In this document: positions 48,527 through 60,475 of the stretch, one piece after another | Layout of the letters: every line of letters begins with the position of its first letter | How positions within the stretch are numbered: the stretch's first letter is position 1 | NCBI GenBank assembly: GCA_024349245.1 | Contig: JALDNG010000007.1 | Coordinates: forward strand, 6,461,501 to 6,525,500 | Direction: 5' to 3' | Length of the DNA stretch: 64,000 nt | Source of the DNA: Neodontobutis hainanensis | Taxonomy: Eukaryota > Chordata > Actinopteri > Gobiiformes > Odontobutidae | Position numbers and translations under genes: made by a program | Notes under the pieces: model-generated | What the model was told of the DNA's origin: nothing | The model's input: only the letters and a program-made list of their open reading frames with translations | Databases searched by the model: none

Positions 48527-48829
48527 TCAGTGGTTCAAGCGATTGAGGATGTCTTTTCCAATCAGAAGTGGGGCGTTGTCAAGGTGGGACACGTACACTG
48601 GGTGTATCAGTGTCATTGGTCCGATGGTCAGTTGGACTAAGGCTATCTCGTTGATAATCGTCCGATCATCAGAGTAAGGCCTTATTTCTAGAAAGCACGG
48701 GTGGGACTTCAAGTCCCTATGGGATCTTCTCGCTATAGCCTGGAGTGATCTGAACAGGTTGCCTGAAATTAGGCTGATGTCAGCGGCTGTGTCGAGAAGT
48801 GCTTCGTGCGTCAAGTGGTCTTCTAACAA
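48527..48829 (-). pseudogene. Retropepsin (protease), unit 2
   Basis: A 100-codon open frame with catalytic D13-T14-A15, ISLIS after it, and the LLIGKDILNRL end at about residues 88-98. It stops at the same place as in unit 1 (an ancestral frame break). An added base before the catalytic site distinguishes it from unit 1. Confidence 0.75.
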
Positions 48830-49125
48830 GACAGAGAGATACAGCTTTGAGCTACTCCCTTTTCAGTTAGGTGACCCAGAAATTGGTGAAAGGGTGTTTC
48901 ACATTCGATAGTCGTGGCGTGGTCATGGCACAGCCCGACGCGTTTGGGTTCACTTGGGCGGCGTTAGGCGGACTGAGGTATTGTGATCTGAATCACTTCC
49001 CTCCGTGTTGTCCATGCTAGGGTCCTGGACAATGTCATTGAGTGGCTCTGGATTGTCAGAGCCTAGGTACAGGTCTGGGAGATGTTCATTCCCTTCAGTA
49101 GACTCTGTATTTTCGTTGCGTGTTA
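48830..49125 (-). pseudogene. Start of pol, acidic pre-protease segment, unit 2
   Basis: The acidic spacer begins in the minus-one frame relative to gag and overlaps the gag end (TAA at 49125-49123) by roughly 45 nt. It is degraded relative to unit 1 near 48940-48985. Confidence 0.45.
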
Positions 49126-51457
49126 AGTCGGCTTGGATTGGTTGAGACTGTTTCTGAATCGGGCCTTAGAGGCCTCCACCGTATACAGCTCAGCCTTGTC
49201 CTTGGACTTTTCGCGCATTTGTTTGAGTATGCGTTCTATGGCCCGAGCCTCCTCTGTAGTCAGACTCCTTTCGCTAGTAGGGTTTCCCACGCGATCAGTC
49301 TGAGTTTCAGGGGCTCGGTCCCTCGCATGATTTCGTCGTTCGACAGGTGAGCTACCTGATGATCGTTGGTCTTGGGACCGACGATAATGGTTTCTCCTGT
49401 CGTCGCGGTTTTGATAGGACCCCCCTTGGTTACGGTTTGGATTGGTTCGAAATTTATTTTCGAACCGAGGTCTCCATTGAGGGCCCTGGTCTTTGAACTT
49501 ACGTTCAGGCCAGGTCGGGTGTTGACCTGGCTCTCTTTGTGTGGTCGAGGTCCCTCTTTCCTGTCTGGAAAGCGGAGGCTCCTGGGCCACTTGGATTGGA
49601 GGTCGGCGCTCCTTCGAGCGCTAGACTCCGATCTGATGACGAGTGTCTGGCTTTTGACGCGTTTAGTCTGCCTCAGCATCTGTTTAGTAAATGCCCGCAT
49701 TGCCAGCTCGCGGTTGGCGGCTGGTCTGCGTTTGTGGGCATGCAGAAACGCCAAGATGATGGCTGGTAGTTGGATGGAGGTTTTGCACAAAGAGGGCTTT
49801 GAAGTTTTTATCCTCCTCCATGTTTGGTTCATTGAGTGGACCGAAATAAGCTTTGCGTGGCCGATGATAGTATAGCTGTGGGGACTCTGGCGTGCCTGTT
49901 TGATCATTAGGGCGGCAGTCAGACCCACATTTACCGTAACGTCTGAGAATTCCACCCTGAGAGACTGACTAAGAAGATCAAAGTCAGCTTGGACTTCAGG
50001 AGGTTGACGTTCGATGAAGCTACTAACATCTCTGCTTGATGTTAGTTTTATCAGAAAGATTTTGTCCGCGGCAGTAACATTGGGTATTCTTTGTAGGTAG
50101 AATTCAATGTCGCGAAGATAAGCACTCACGTCATGAGACGCTCCTTGATGGGGCTCAAAGCGAGTGATATGACGCGCAATTTTGTCAAAGTCTCTGTTAG
50201 TGGGACCATAGTCCAGATGTCTCTGTTTCAAAGCTGGTTGTAGGACAAAGTCCGATTGCCTACCTGTGGGTAGTGCGAAGTAATCCAAATGCCTACCTGT
50301 GGAAGCTTGCGGAAAGACGGCCGGGCTCTCGGCTCCGGTTGGTCCTCTTTCCGCTTGCGTCCAGGCGCGTAGTGGTCGCAAAATTGGATTAGTTAGTGAA
50401 GTGGCTCCCTTCTGGGAGTCTTCAAACCTACTGGGTTGGTATAAGGGAGTAACTGGTTCTAGGTCTGGAGTACCTTTGAATTCCAGTTTCTTATTAGGTC
50501 GTGTTTGGGCGTCCTCTGTCAGGCGCCTGAAGTTGTTCAATAAGCTGGCGGTCTAAGTCACCTTGTTGAGTGAGGGCCTCTACCCGTGCACTCAGGGACT
50601 CTCTCCGCCCAGCTTCCTGTGACAGCATATTTGCGGACAGCTGTGCATTTTCGCCTGCTTTGATGAGTTCCTTCATCATAGCATTGTACTCGTTGCGTTG
50701 AATGCTGAGCTCGCGTTCTGCTACGTCGCGAGCAGACCTTGTGTCGCTCAGCTCGCTCTTTAGGTCACTGAGGGTTTCCTCAGTTTTATGGAGTTTTGTG
50801 TGTAACTCCTCAAAGTCAGGGTCTGCCTTTTGGAGTGTTTGGGCAAGAGTTTGTAACTCTTGGTTTTGTTTTTCAGAATTCTCCAGGACTCCTTTGGTCA
50901 GCTGGAGTTCCTGATTCAACGTCTTGATATCGCGTTGGAAGCGGGCGAGGTCCTGTTTCTGGACCTGGATTTTCTCGTGGCTGCGTGCCAGGAGATCCTT
51001 GGCTTGTTTCTGCTGCGCGCATAACAATAGCCATTTGACCTAACAGCTTAGTTAGATCCTTGTCTTTTGGCTTAGAGGTTAGCGCAATGCTAATCAAGGA
51101 GCTAAGAACTGAATCTAGCTCGTTGGGAGGTGTGGTCTGAATCTCGTCAACATATTGGGGTAGCACCTGTTCTGTTAAATCATTTAGAGCTGAGTCTAAG
51201 TGATCCAGAAGCTTGATGGGACTACCAGAACCTGTAGACTGTGAGTCAGACTTGTTGAGAATTGGGGTTTCTCTGAGAAAGTGAGTTATTGTTAGATTAC
51301 GTTTTAACTGCAAGGAGAGAGTTACTACTTGTGGAGTGTTACTACGAAGAAGGCGCGTAAAACTCAAGCAGACTGTAAAAGGATTTTTGAAAATCTGAAT
51401 AAAAGTGTAAATAAAAATAAAAAAAATTAATGAAGGAATAAAAATTAAAGTTAACAT
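49123..51457 (-). pseudogene. gag, unit 2
   Basis: Pieces in different frames: 51457-50873 (N-terminal part, uninterrupted here), 51027-50494 (177 codons, coiled coil), 50540-49260 (capsid-like part, then out of frame), and 49590-49123 (155 codons). The last piece is Arg/Gly/Asn-rich, with QNRDDRRNHYRR, and ends in an EEARAIERILKQMREKS helix. The coiled-coil and capsid frames separate at about 50520, where unit 2 lacks two bases in a CG run present in unit 1. The first 38 codons of the 51457 frame are a hydrophobic translation of AT-rich leader and are probably not real. No CCHC knuckle is found. Confidence 0.8.
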
Positions 51458-53209
51458 TTTATTTTATTTAAAATAAAATAAAATTCTAATTAAATTAAAA
51501 TAAAAGGGGTATTAAGTCAAATAAGTCAGATTGAAAGTAATAAAAGAAGGAATTGTTGAAGTGAAAGTTAGTATAAAGTCTATTTGTGAGTGAAATGACC
51601 TTATGTGAGTATTAACAGTGACTATTTAGCAATAGCCTAGTGGTGTGAACGTTAATGAGGGTTGACAGTGCTGGGATGCTGCTTTGCTAATTTGTAAAAT
51701 TAACAGTGCAGAATCAGTGGGTTTAATCTAACAATTCATGCAGGTAATCAGCTTTTAAATTACAGCTATGACAAAATTCTGCAGGGTTAAGTCTGTTAGA
51801 CGTAACAGCAGTGTCGTCATAGTGTTAGTAAGCTGTTAGCGTTAGCATTCCAATTTGACAAATCCTGGGTAGATAGGAAAATCACAAAAGCAGTCTTAAA
51901 TTGTTAATCAAGACAAATTAATCAATCAAATTAAATGCAGGGTTAGCATCAAAGATTTTCCAAAAGCAGATGCAATGTTCATTAAAATGTCACAATTGTT
52001 AGTTAACTCCTATTGTGCATTCAAGGTTGTTAAACACAGGCAGTTATTTTCAAAAGCAGTATTGCATTGCAGATTTGTGTATTTAACAAGACAAATGTAT
52101 TAACAGAAGTGAAACAGCTTGATAGCCGTTCAGCAGTTGTTAATAAAGCAGAGTAATTCACTTTTTATTTTAAGTCAATCAGGCATTTCAGTGTCAATGA
52201 AAGCTTAAATTACTCAGGTGTCAAGTTCTTAAACTTGAATTAGTCACTATTGAGGAAAAGGTGTAATTCCGTTGGAGTGACCACCAGAGAGAGACGTAGC
52301 TCCTCTCAGATTTCGCACTCCTCTTCCACTAGGGGCAGTAGAAACTTGTGTCTGTGGTTTTACTACTTCCTTCCGCTAGAGGCGATAGAGACTCTCGTGA
52401 GTCAGTGGTTTTACCACTCCTTTCCGCTAGGGGCGATAGAGACTCTCGTGAGTCTCCGGCTTCGAGTGAAGTCTCCGCACGCCCCTTTGATGGTGCCGGG
52501 GCAAAGTTTGTTTTTAGCTCCAGTCAGAGACTGACTTGGGACGCGTCTACAACTTGTTAAACCGCGGTTTAAACACAGCAGCGCTTTATACAAGACCACG
52601 TTTTAAACACAAGCACATTTACCACAGCAGGATCAAACCACGCGTTTTTAGACAAAACGCACGGCAGCCCACGTGGCTTTTAGGGGAGGTTTTCACAGTT
52701 AGCTAGGCTGTGAAGGCCTCCAGCAAAATACACCCAGGCTCATAAGCCTTAGGCAAGACAAGTTTTCTTATAAATTCGTGTAACGCGGCAATTTTTTCCA
52801 ACTTGTGAGAGACAATTTTAACTTAACTCTGGCGTAGCACAGCAATTAGCTTTTGTCTCGGGCCCATATAAGTTACACACTTTGGCTCGTGTGTTTAACA
52901 TGCATGCAATTTGCAGAGTCTCTAAGCTTTGTAACAGACTCTAAGCAACTTTTAACAAGTACTTGATTAATGCTCTGGCCATAAATGTACGTACAATACT
53001 AATTGTAATTCAAAACAATATCAGTCCAGCTGGTACGATTTGAATTAGCACTTAAACAAACAAAAGCACAACTCTCACACACACACACGCACGGTTAAAC
53101 GCATTGCTAAGCAAGAGCACAACAGATGCACAGCTTTCAATGGACAGCAATTTTGTAAAGACTTTGGATATTGAGTGATTCTAATGTTTAATCAAGAAAA
53201 TTCTTCCGA
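51458..53209 (-). other. Leader of unit 2, no gene
   Basis: About 1.8 kb, nearly identical to 41091-42976. It includes the perfect palindrome 51456-51469 with 51471-51484 and the tandem repeat at 52317. Confidence 0.7.
52317..52466 (+). repeat. Three-copy tandem repeat with CTCF-like words, unit 2
   Basis: Copies start at 52317, 52365 and 52416. CTCF-like words are at 52326-52340, 52373-52387 and 52424-52438. All three show GGGG or AGG where the consensus has one more G, whereas the second unit 1 copy has AGGG. A homopolymer error is possible. Confidence 0.7.
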
Positions 53210-53226
53210 GGCTCACGCGCGCGTCA
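53210..53226 (-). promoter_or_regulatory. Degenerate primer-binding site, unit 2
   Basis: The minus strand reads TGACGCGCGCGTGAGCC, then TCGG. It is the same site as at 42977 with a CG-run difference. A 13-nt T run (element strand) separates it from the LTR. Confidence 0.5.
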
Positions 53227-53241
53227 AAAAAAAAAAAATAC

Positions 53242-55229
53242 TGTAGTGAATATGGTATTAATAATTAATATGAATATTAATTATGAAAATTAATAATTAA
53301 TATTTTGCTTATCAAAATATTAATTTCTTTCGCACCACTCTAGTTTTGAACAGATCCAGAGAAACTGTTTAGCCTAGTCTCATTAATCTAAAGGTAGTAA
53401 ATTCTTCTCGTTTTGAAAGTTCTCAATTAAACAATGAAACATTAAATGTCTTTATGGGGTTTTATTAAAGATTATAAAGTTAAACAGTGAATAATGACAG
53501 GGAAATGACACAAAGGAATAGTTATTGACACATAAATGGGTAAATCAAAGAACGATAAACTTGCTTTCAGAGGATTTTGTGAAACAAAAGGAATTATTGA
53601 TTATTGATTCTATTATTAACTGAGGGGATTTTACGGAGCGTTTAGGGGTTTGATGACAGTTTCTGAGGCCAAGGCTGTTGTTTTAGACAGTTTAGACGCC
53701 AAACTTGTGTAACGTTTAGACTCACCCTGGGGTAGTATTCGGTCTCAGGTCTTAGCGACTAGGACTCCAGAGGGGTTCTGCAGAACCCTGTCGCATCCGG
53801 TGACTTTTGTCGCCTCCAGGATGGCCTGCTGTTTCCACTCTCCAGAGGGGCCGCCGTAGGCCCGGGAGATTCAAAAAGCCTCTCGTTACTGTCACAACTA
53901 GCCAAGCCTTTTAGCATCAGCGTCGTACACCGAGTAGAATTGAGTCTTTCAAAGTTGTTGTGAAGTCCACTGGAGAAGGTTTAGCGGCTGTGTTGCTGGC
54001 TTAAACTTGCTCGAGAAAGCTAGATTTTAGTCAAGCTAACTCTTTAGCAGGCAGGAAATCTTCAAAAATAAAAGCGAGGCAACTTCCTTTTGTTCGCAGG
54101 CTGGCAGGAAGTAAGCTACTTTGAGCAGCGGTGTGAAGGAAAAACTTTAGCGTGGCAAGCTAAACTTGCAGGCTTTAAAGTACAAATAAAATTTACTCGT
54201 TACACGAGGTCCGGAGCTTGTGAGAGTTTGAGGGCCTACGGCCCTGAGCGGACAAGAGGTCCAGTGCGAAGTAAAGACGAGACGAAGAGTAGAGAGAAGC
54301 CAAGTGTTTTTGGCTGTGCGCCAGTTTTAACACCTCTGGACGGGTGTGTCTTACGCAGAGAAAGGCATTGCTTTGGGGGAGTTTAAATGTTTAACTGAGT
54401 CTTAAACATTCCTTTTGTTTCACCCTATTTTCCTTGGTTTTCGTAAAACACACAAAAACATTCGTACTTGCAGGATTATGCAAAGAAACATTTGTCAGAC
54501 TTATTATAAAAACTTATATTCATTACATTTTATTAACATAAAACGTAACTCTGTAGAAATGGAATAAGGAATTAGTTGCCTTGTAAAACTCTGCATCCTG
54601 AAACAAACAGTATAATTGTTAGTACATTCACAATCTTTCTAAGTAATAAAATAACAAAATGTCCTTTAATGAAATAACACCAAATGTCCTTCTTGAGTGC
54701 AGAGTCATTTGTCCAGTTAAACCAAAAGGGGGTAGTGTTTGACCATGCCTGAATGACTATGATCAAAGACATTTTCAACTGTCAATCAGGATTAGAATAA
54801 AGTGTTCTCGAGAAAGCTGGATGGACACCTTATCTACAGGATTTACGGCCTTCTGACAGTGGCGTCTATAGCGTCTGGATCTCTCCATGAGCCTTTGACC
54901 TGATTGGTCTTTGGTGCTGGTTGGACCTAGGTCCCGGCTTTTATGAAAACAAACAAAATCGTTAATTATAAGTCCTGAAGACTGGTTCAGTCTTATCCAA
55001 GCAAGAAACATCTGTGAATAGTTAAAAAGGCCACGTTGGTGTCCTTTTATCTGAAAGAAAACGGGTTAGCATGTCTTCTTCTCAAGATTTACATCCACGG
55101 CCTGTCTCTGGAGGCCGATGGTGAAACAGTTGTTAATCTTGAAGACCCTTAGTGAAACAGTTTGGAGGTCTGTAAGTGATTGAATAAATGTTATAATCCA
55201 TGTGGCGTTCTGGAGGCTGATCTGCTACA
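53242..55229 (-). repeat. LTR 3 (5' LTR of unit 2)
   Basis: 1988 bp with TGTAG/CTACA ends, nearly identical to LTRs 1 and 2. Its right edge abuts CTTAA and then unique DNA, so it is the 5' end of the whole insertion. Confidence 0.92.
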
Positions 55230-55234
55230 CTTAA
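55230..55234. other. Target-site duplication CTTAA, right copy
   Basis: Direct repeat of 32773-32777. Confidence 0.85.
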
Positions 55235-56551
55235 CGTTAACTTAAATTTACTCCTATTAGTTTCAAATAACACTTGTATGCCTTGTTTTGGCATTGATCA
55301 GTGAATGACAATGTAATTACACTCATTTTATCTCTGTGACTGGCACTGGGGCCAGCAAGAAGGGTGGACAAGAGCAAGGTTGACTTATAAGGCTGACAAC
55401 GGCTCCATTCATGCGTCTAATTTAAGAGCGGCTGCTGCTCTGTCTAATTAACAATTTACTAGGCCATCAGTCAGCCTCCCGATTGTGGTATAATCAGCGT
55501 CACCGGCGTTCAGGCTGCTCGGCACGCTTCCACATCTGCAATAGGATTAGAACAACCATGCAACTTTCATGGACACACAACAAAAATGCAGGCACAAAGA
55601 GTACAGAAGGTTCTCTGGGAACAAGTGTGAAACCCCAGATTGAAAAATGACACTAGGAAGTGAGATGGACAATGTGTGGCAAATTAGCCAGTTCTGTTCA
55701 TGGATGGATCTGCAGCTGTATAACGTTATTGCCGTGTAAAAGGAATCAGCTGATGTGTATTCAGCTCCCCCCGGGAGGTTGGCTCTTGTGTTGGCTTTGT
55801 ATTGTAGCTCTGGTGTGAACGCAGCTCTGATGTAACTGTACATTGTATGCAAATTTCACAAAAACAATATTTTAAGGGCTTTGGAACAGTCGTGGGTTTT
55901 GATCTGTGGCGATGTCTTTAAAGGATTATGATACACTGTCAGAGTGGATTTTGGTAAAGAGGCATAAATAAATCCTCCCATAATGACACCAGCCTCCCCA
56001 CCACTCCAAGGTTACATAACACACACTCTCCTCCAGCTGCCAGCACACCATCCTCGAGACAAACGCTTATTGTTTTTATCTTATTTATATAAGTCTGGGG
56101 CTGTAGAGTCATGTTAGAGCTAGGTTAGTGTCTACACTGTATGATTTTGCCTTGAGGTCATTGCAAAAAAGTTTATTCATGTTTGCTGCACAGGTATCTA
56201 CAAACTTTTATTGTCTTGACAAAACCACTACATTTCTCTTACCATCATATAACAAAATGTACAAAATGGTCTGGAAATGTTAAGTATTGGCACCAGTAAC
56301 AATATTGTCAGAGACATGCAGAGAAGATAACACACTTTGAGTGAGAGGAAAATGAGTTCCATCTTTACTGCACTGCTTTGAGTTTCTTTTGAATAAATAA
56401 ACAGAATTTTGCCTGTTTATCCACTTAGTTCCTCTGCTGTGCTGATTAGTAGTGAAAGGCTGGGAGACTGGGATAACCTAGAGTGGATATTTCCAAGGAT
56501 ATGTGAGGCCTGGAAGCGTGTATGTGCAAGCAGAAAGTGGGTGGGTGCTTT
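55235..56551. other. Non-coding; possible conserved element 55330-55560
   Basis: No gene is supported. 55330-55560 is repeat-free, fairly GC-balanced sequence with TAATTA-type words and looks like a conserved non-coding element by appearance. Confidence 0.35.
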
Positions 56552-56576
56552 TGTGTGTGTGTGTGTGTGTGTGTGT
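56552..56576. repeat. (TG)n microsatellite, about 12 repeats
   Basis: An uninterrupted TG run. Confidence 0.95.
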
Positions 56577-58287
56577 ACACTCTATAAACAAATACGGAGA
56601 TATACTTGAAGGGCGAGGCCAATTAAAGGCAGCCCCTGAAGGAGTGCGCTCATCAGGATGCAGTGAACAGTGCAGATCCACTCTCAGATAGCCGCTTCTG
56701 TCCGCCACTGTAACAAAGGCAATAATAACACCTCGGCTAAGCAGCACTCAACACTGACATGTTCATCCTTTAGAGTTGTTGATAAGAAATATTGTGCAAT
56801 GGATGACACAATCAGAAATGTATACTGGTTCATCAAAAAATAACTATTTTATTTCTCCTTGCAATAGTTAATGTTTTTGACTGTAAAAATATGGAGATAT
56901 TTTTAAAGACAGGATATTCCCACCTTTAAAACGAAACATAAATCTGTAATACTGAAATACTGGAGCAAATACTGAAATTACAGTAATTATGTGTGATATT
57001 AAGTTTTGGTTAGTTAGATTGTGCATTTTAATGTTTTTGTTTTTGTTTCTTTGTTTTTTTCCTTAAGGTAATATAGTATATTTACAGTGATATAATATTT
57101 TGTCTTTTAAAGGTTTTTCCTTTTGGTATTTGATAGTACTTCACAGTTAATATTACAGACATTTTAACAGTGGAGGTCTTATGAGGTTCTTGGTTTTAAT
57201 ACATACATTCTTGAAACTGTTTTTTTAAAGGTCTCGCCACAGAATTATATCTATTTTACTTCTTTTATCCTGACCTTTAAAATAGAGAGACAAGATTGGA
57301 TCTGGTTGTATTAAGTTTTGGATCTGGTTGTATCTCTTTAATGACTGATAACCTCTTCCAAGACATAACAGGTTCGTGTGTTTGCCATCAGTGATAAGGC
57401 TGTACTGCTCCCTGCACTTATTCTTGTTCTCACTCCTTAAAAGTCTAGTGTTGTCTTGACTTTTAATATAATGAAAAGCTATTTAATTCATTTTAGAGTA
57501 ACATGACATTTAACTTTATTTGCCACAAGTGGCATAAAGATATAATTATTACATGTTACAAAGTACATGTTCCTCTCTTAAGAATTCATTTTATTCAGGT
57601 TGTTTATGAGCCAGTGACCTGGAAGGATCAGTGTAAAGCATCTTGAAGAAACATGCATTGATCTGGTTTGCTGGATCATGAGGTGCCAATAAACAATCAG
57701 TGACAATACACCCACTGGCGACCACTGATAACACACAGAAGATGTGCCACAGGAGGAAAACTGAGGGACCGGATTGATTTATGTTTAGGCAAGAAGGAGG
57801 GTTTCAAAAAGGGCTAAAAATTTCACAAACAATGTGTTCAAACTTGCCATGTTTGGTGCAGTCAAACAAAAGTTGTGTGGTTCACTGACACAAGTGTGAA
57901 TGCTGCCATAAAACCTTGGTGTGCACCAAACATTCAGATGCAACAAAAATGTGTCTCAGTTTGCTTTTCAATGACCTGGGGAGTGGTTTAAAAAAAACTC
58001 CTACACATATTTCTACACAAACCATAAACCGGAAGAGGGTGACAAGATATAATTGTGAAATCGCTTTTTACTTTTTTTTATATTTTATATTTTTGTGCAT
58101 TGGTGGAGGTTTGAAGCCTCAGTTTGGTCATCAGCATTGATCCAAAATAAAATTTCACTGAAAGATTCCCTCTCTGAAACAATGGAAAAATTTAAAGACT
58201 TAATGCACTGTAATATTGAACAGGCAACAAATAATTAACCATATTGTAGCTCACTATTTGGTAAGAATATGCAGCTCTGCCCCCAAA
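56577..58287. other. Non-coding, no gene seen
   Basis: AT-rich, with no supported gene or repeat beyond a short local duplication of 'ttggatctggttgtat' near 57295-57335. Confidence 0.5.
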
Positions 58288-58395
58288 TAGCCATTGTCCA
58301 GGGTGTACCCCGCCTCAAGCCCAAAAGCGCTGGGATAGGCTCCAGTCACCCGCGACCCTTAAGCAGATCAAGGTAGAAAATGAATGAATAAATGC
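58288..58395 (-). repeat. Dispersed teleost repeat fragment (family of 6479)
   Basis: Reverse orientation: 'tgtccagggtgtaccccgcc' and 'gctgggataggctcc' precede 'cacccgcgaccc' and an ATGAATGAATAA end. Only the 5' third of the repeat is present. Confidence 0.75.
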
Positions 58396-60214
58396 TGCTA
58401 ATCGCAGTTTTTACATTTTTCCTTCAAAGTAAGCATCAGCTCTCACACCAATGAAACAAAGCATTGATATATTCCATCAGTAAGCCTCCAACTAATGACA
58501 TATCTTTTCACAACAGAGTTCAACTCCAGTTCATTACCAAAATCAACAGCTGTGGGCATTTAATGCAAATTGTAACCCAGCACCTGACGAGTAAACTATT
58601 TTCCCTTTCATTTGTGTCCCATCTTTATGACTCTCCCTGTTACTCTGCAGATCTCCAGCACCAGTAATGAGGCTTATTATTTTTTTATACCTGAAAGCCA
58701 TCTCTCACAGCACCAACTTCAATTGTTAAAGATTTTCAGGGGAAAGTGAACAAATGAGACCAAAGAGACTAAGAGTGTCTCGAAACGCTGGATATGAAAA
58801 CAAGAAATCTCTCTCAGTGGCTGGCAGAGGAATCAATGAGACAGCTGTATTGATCAACACTCTTACCAGCTCCACATAAATAATGGTCACTGTGCATTAT
58901 GAAAATGTGAAAATCCTGCATATTTCTTCTTGAAAATGAGTAGGATTCGATTGCAATTATGTGCTGACCTTCATTTGAATATTACAAAAAACCCAACCAT
59001 AACTCACAGGATCTCAAACTACATTCCATATGTATGAGATTAAGCTAAGTTGGAGCCATGTCGCTGAGAACATTTTTTTACTTTTTTTTCATTTTATTTT
59101 GCTCTTCTGCGGCATCAAGGCAGCTGACACAGAGCCATGTGATGAAAGACGCTTTATGGCTGCAAGGTGCAAACATTTCCCGGATTTATGTACATGTAAT
59201 GAAAGATTGTGAATTACTTCCTCTGTATATACACTTTTTCTTTCCAGTCTTTGCTTTAGACCTGCCCCAAACCATAGAAAAAAACGACAACCCTACAAAA
59301 ATTATCCCACATTCTCATACTGTATGCACTCCCACAGAGACAATGATGGATCAATTCCAAGTTACTCGTTCCTAAGGTGGAAGATGTGGGGTCTCATTGT
59401 CATTTTATGGCATGATGTCTGATCCCACCTAATGCCTCTATGCAAATAAGCCACTGAGATTTTTTCCTGCATCTTTAAGTCTTGATGCATTCCCAGCAAC
59501 TATCTTGCCACGTCAGATGCTGCATTGTGCGTCCTATTTTCTGAAAATGGGACAGAGTTTCTGGCAAGGCACTGCCAAAACAATAGCTAAGTTAACTAAT
59601 TGAAAAAATGCTCCTGTATGTGTTTGTGTGTGTGGTGCTTTAACTCCTGAAGAGAGGCTTTTTAGTTCCACCATAATGGTTTTATCCATTCATTTGGGCT
59701 TTATTGGCTTTGCTTGGCAGTAGACGGGGAGCAATGGCACCCCGGAGCAACAGCTTTCCCACAGAGGCATTTGATCATATGCTGACTGTGTGAAAAGGCC
59801 TGTAAATTAAAGTCCCTCCTCACACTGACACTTTAAACACAGAACACGACAGCCCATATTTCCTCGGCTGAATCAGGAGTCTCGGAGATGGATCGCAATT
59901 AAAATGGCGCCAGCACAAAAACACAAACAAAGGTGTGTGACCTGAGGCTAAATCACTACAAGATGAGATTATGAAATAGTAGTTTATGTTCACACTCGCG
60001 GGTCATTACAAAACAGTGCTATATTCACACCAATGTACAAGCTGCTCAAGTGGCTATTTACATTCACTGATATAACGTGGCTAAAACCAACGATGCAGCT
60101 ATAGGAGAAATGGCATAAATACATTTTTTTAATTGTTTTTTTTTACTGGCTGAAGGAAATGTGGTGTTTTTTATAAATGCACTCTCAAGTACATCAACTA
60201 TGGGCGCTTTAGTC
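58396..60214. other. Non-coding; possible conserved element 59690-59930
   Basis: A 105-codon frame at 59058-59375 (+) has a hydrophobic start but no recognisable family, consensus exon borders or conserved cysteines. I do not call it a gene. 59690-59930 is unique and may be a conserved non-coding block. Confidence 0.35.
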
Positions 60215-60475
60215 TTTCATTCATCCATGTTTTTGGAAGCTGGGAGGAAGTCTTCAGAGAAAAACTATTGCAGCCCCACACTGAAAGTCCTTGGCAGATT
60301 GGTTCTGGAGTCTCACCCACTACTAAGTATTCTAATAGTACTTTTAATTGTGCAAATCAAGCAACTAAGGTGTGTGTTTTTGTCAATATTGGCATTACCG
60401 AAACTGTAGATTGAACTTATGACCTTCAGGTTCTGAAGCACCAGTGTAATACATTTTACCACTGTAAGTGTCAGA
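60215..60475 (+). repeat. Highly decayed dispersed repeat (family of 6479)
   Basis: Words in family order: 'gtttttggaagctgggagga', 'cccacactgaaag', 'attgaacttatgaccttcag', 'accactg'. Divergence is high. Confidence 0.45.

Larger units (their letters stand above)
32778..55229 (-). mobile_element. Tandem LTR retroelement: LTR-internal-LTR-internal-LTR
   Basis: Two nearly identical internal regions (34772-43009 and 45007-53241, 8.24 kb each) alternate with three LTRs of about 2 kb. Polypurine tracts lie against the right edges of the left and middle LTRs, and primer-site-like sequence lies left of the middle and right LTRs. Transcription is therefore right to left. Each internal region has gag, two retropepsin-like domains, a linker and an integrase, but no recognisable reverse transcriptase and no envelope gene. 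Gag and integrase resemble Ty3-Gypsy/retrovirus elements of fish; the precise clade is not determined. The shared outer CTTAA duplication indicates one insertion, made tandem by LTR-LTR recombination or by assembly error. Confidence 0.9.

Noticed and set aside
51344..51457. Hydrophobic N-terminus of the 194-codon frame as a signal peptide
   Set aside because: The Leu/Ile/Phe-rich stretch is a translation of AT-rich leader. It is absent from the equivalent frame in unit 1 and not expected for Gag.
59058..59375. 105-codon plus frame with a hydrophobic start, possible small secreted protein
   Set aside because: No family resemblance, no convincing exon borders or promoter, and a length plausible by chance in AT-rich DNA.
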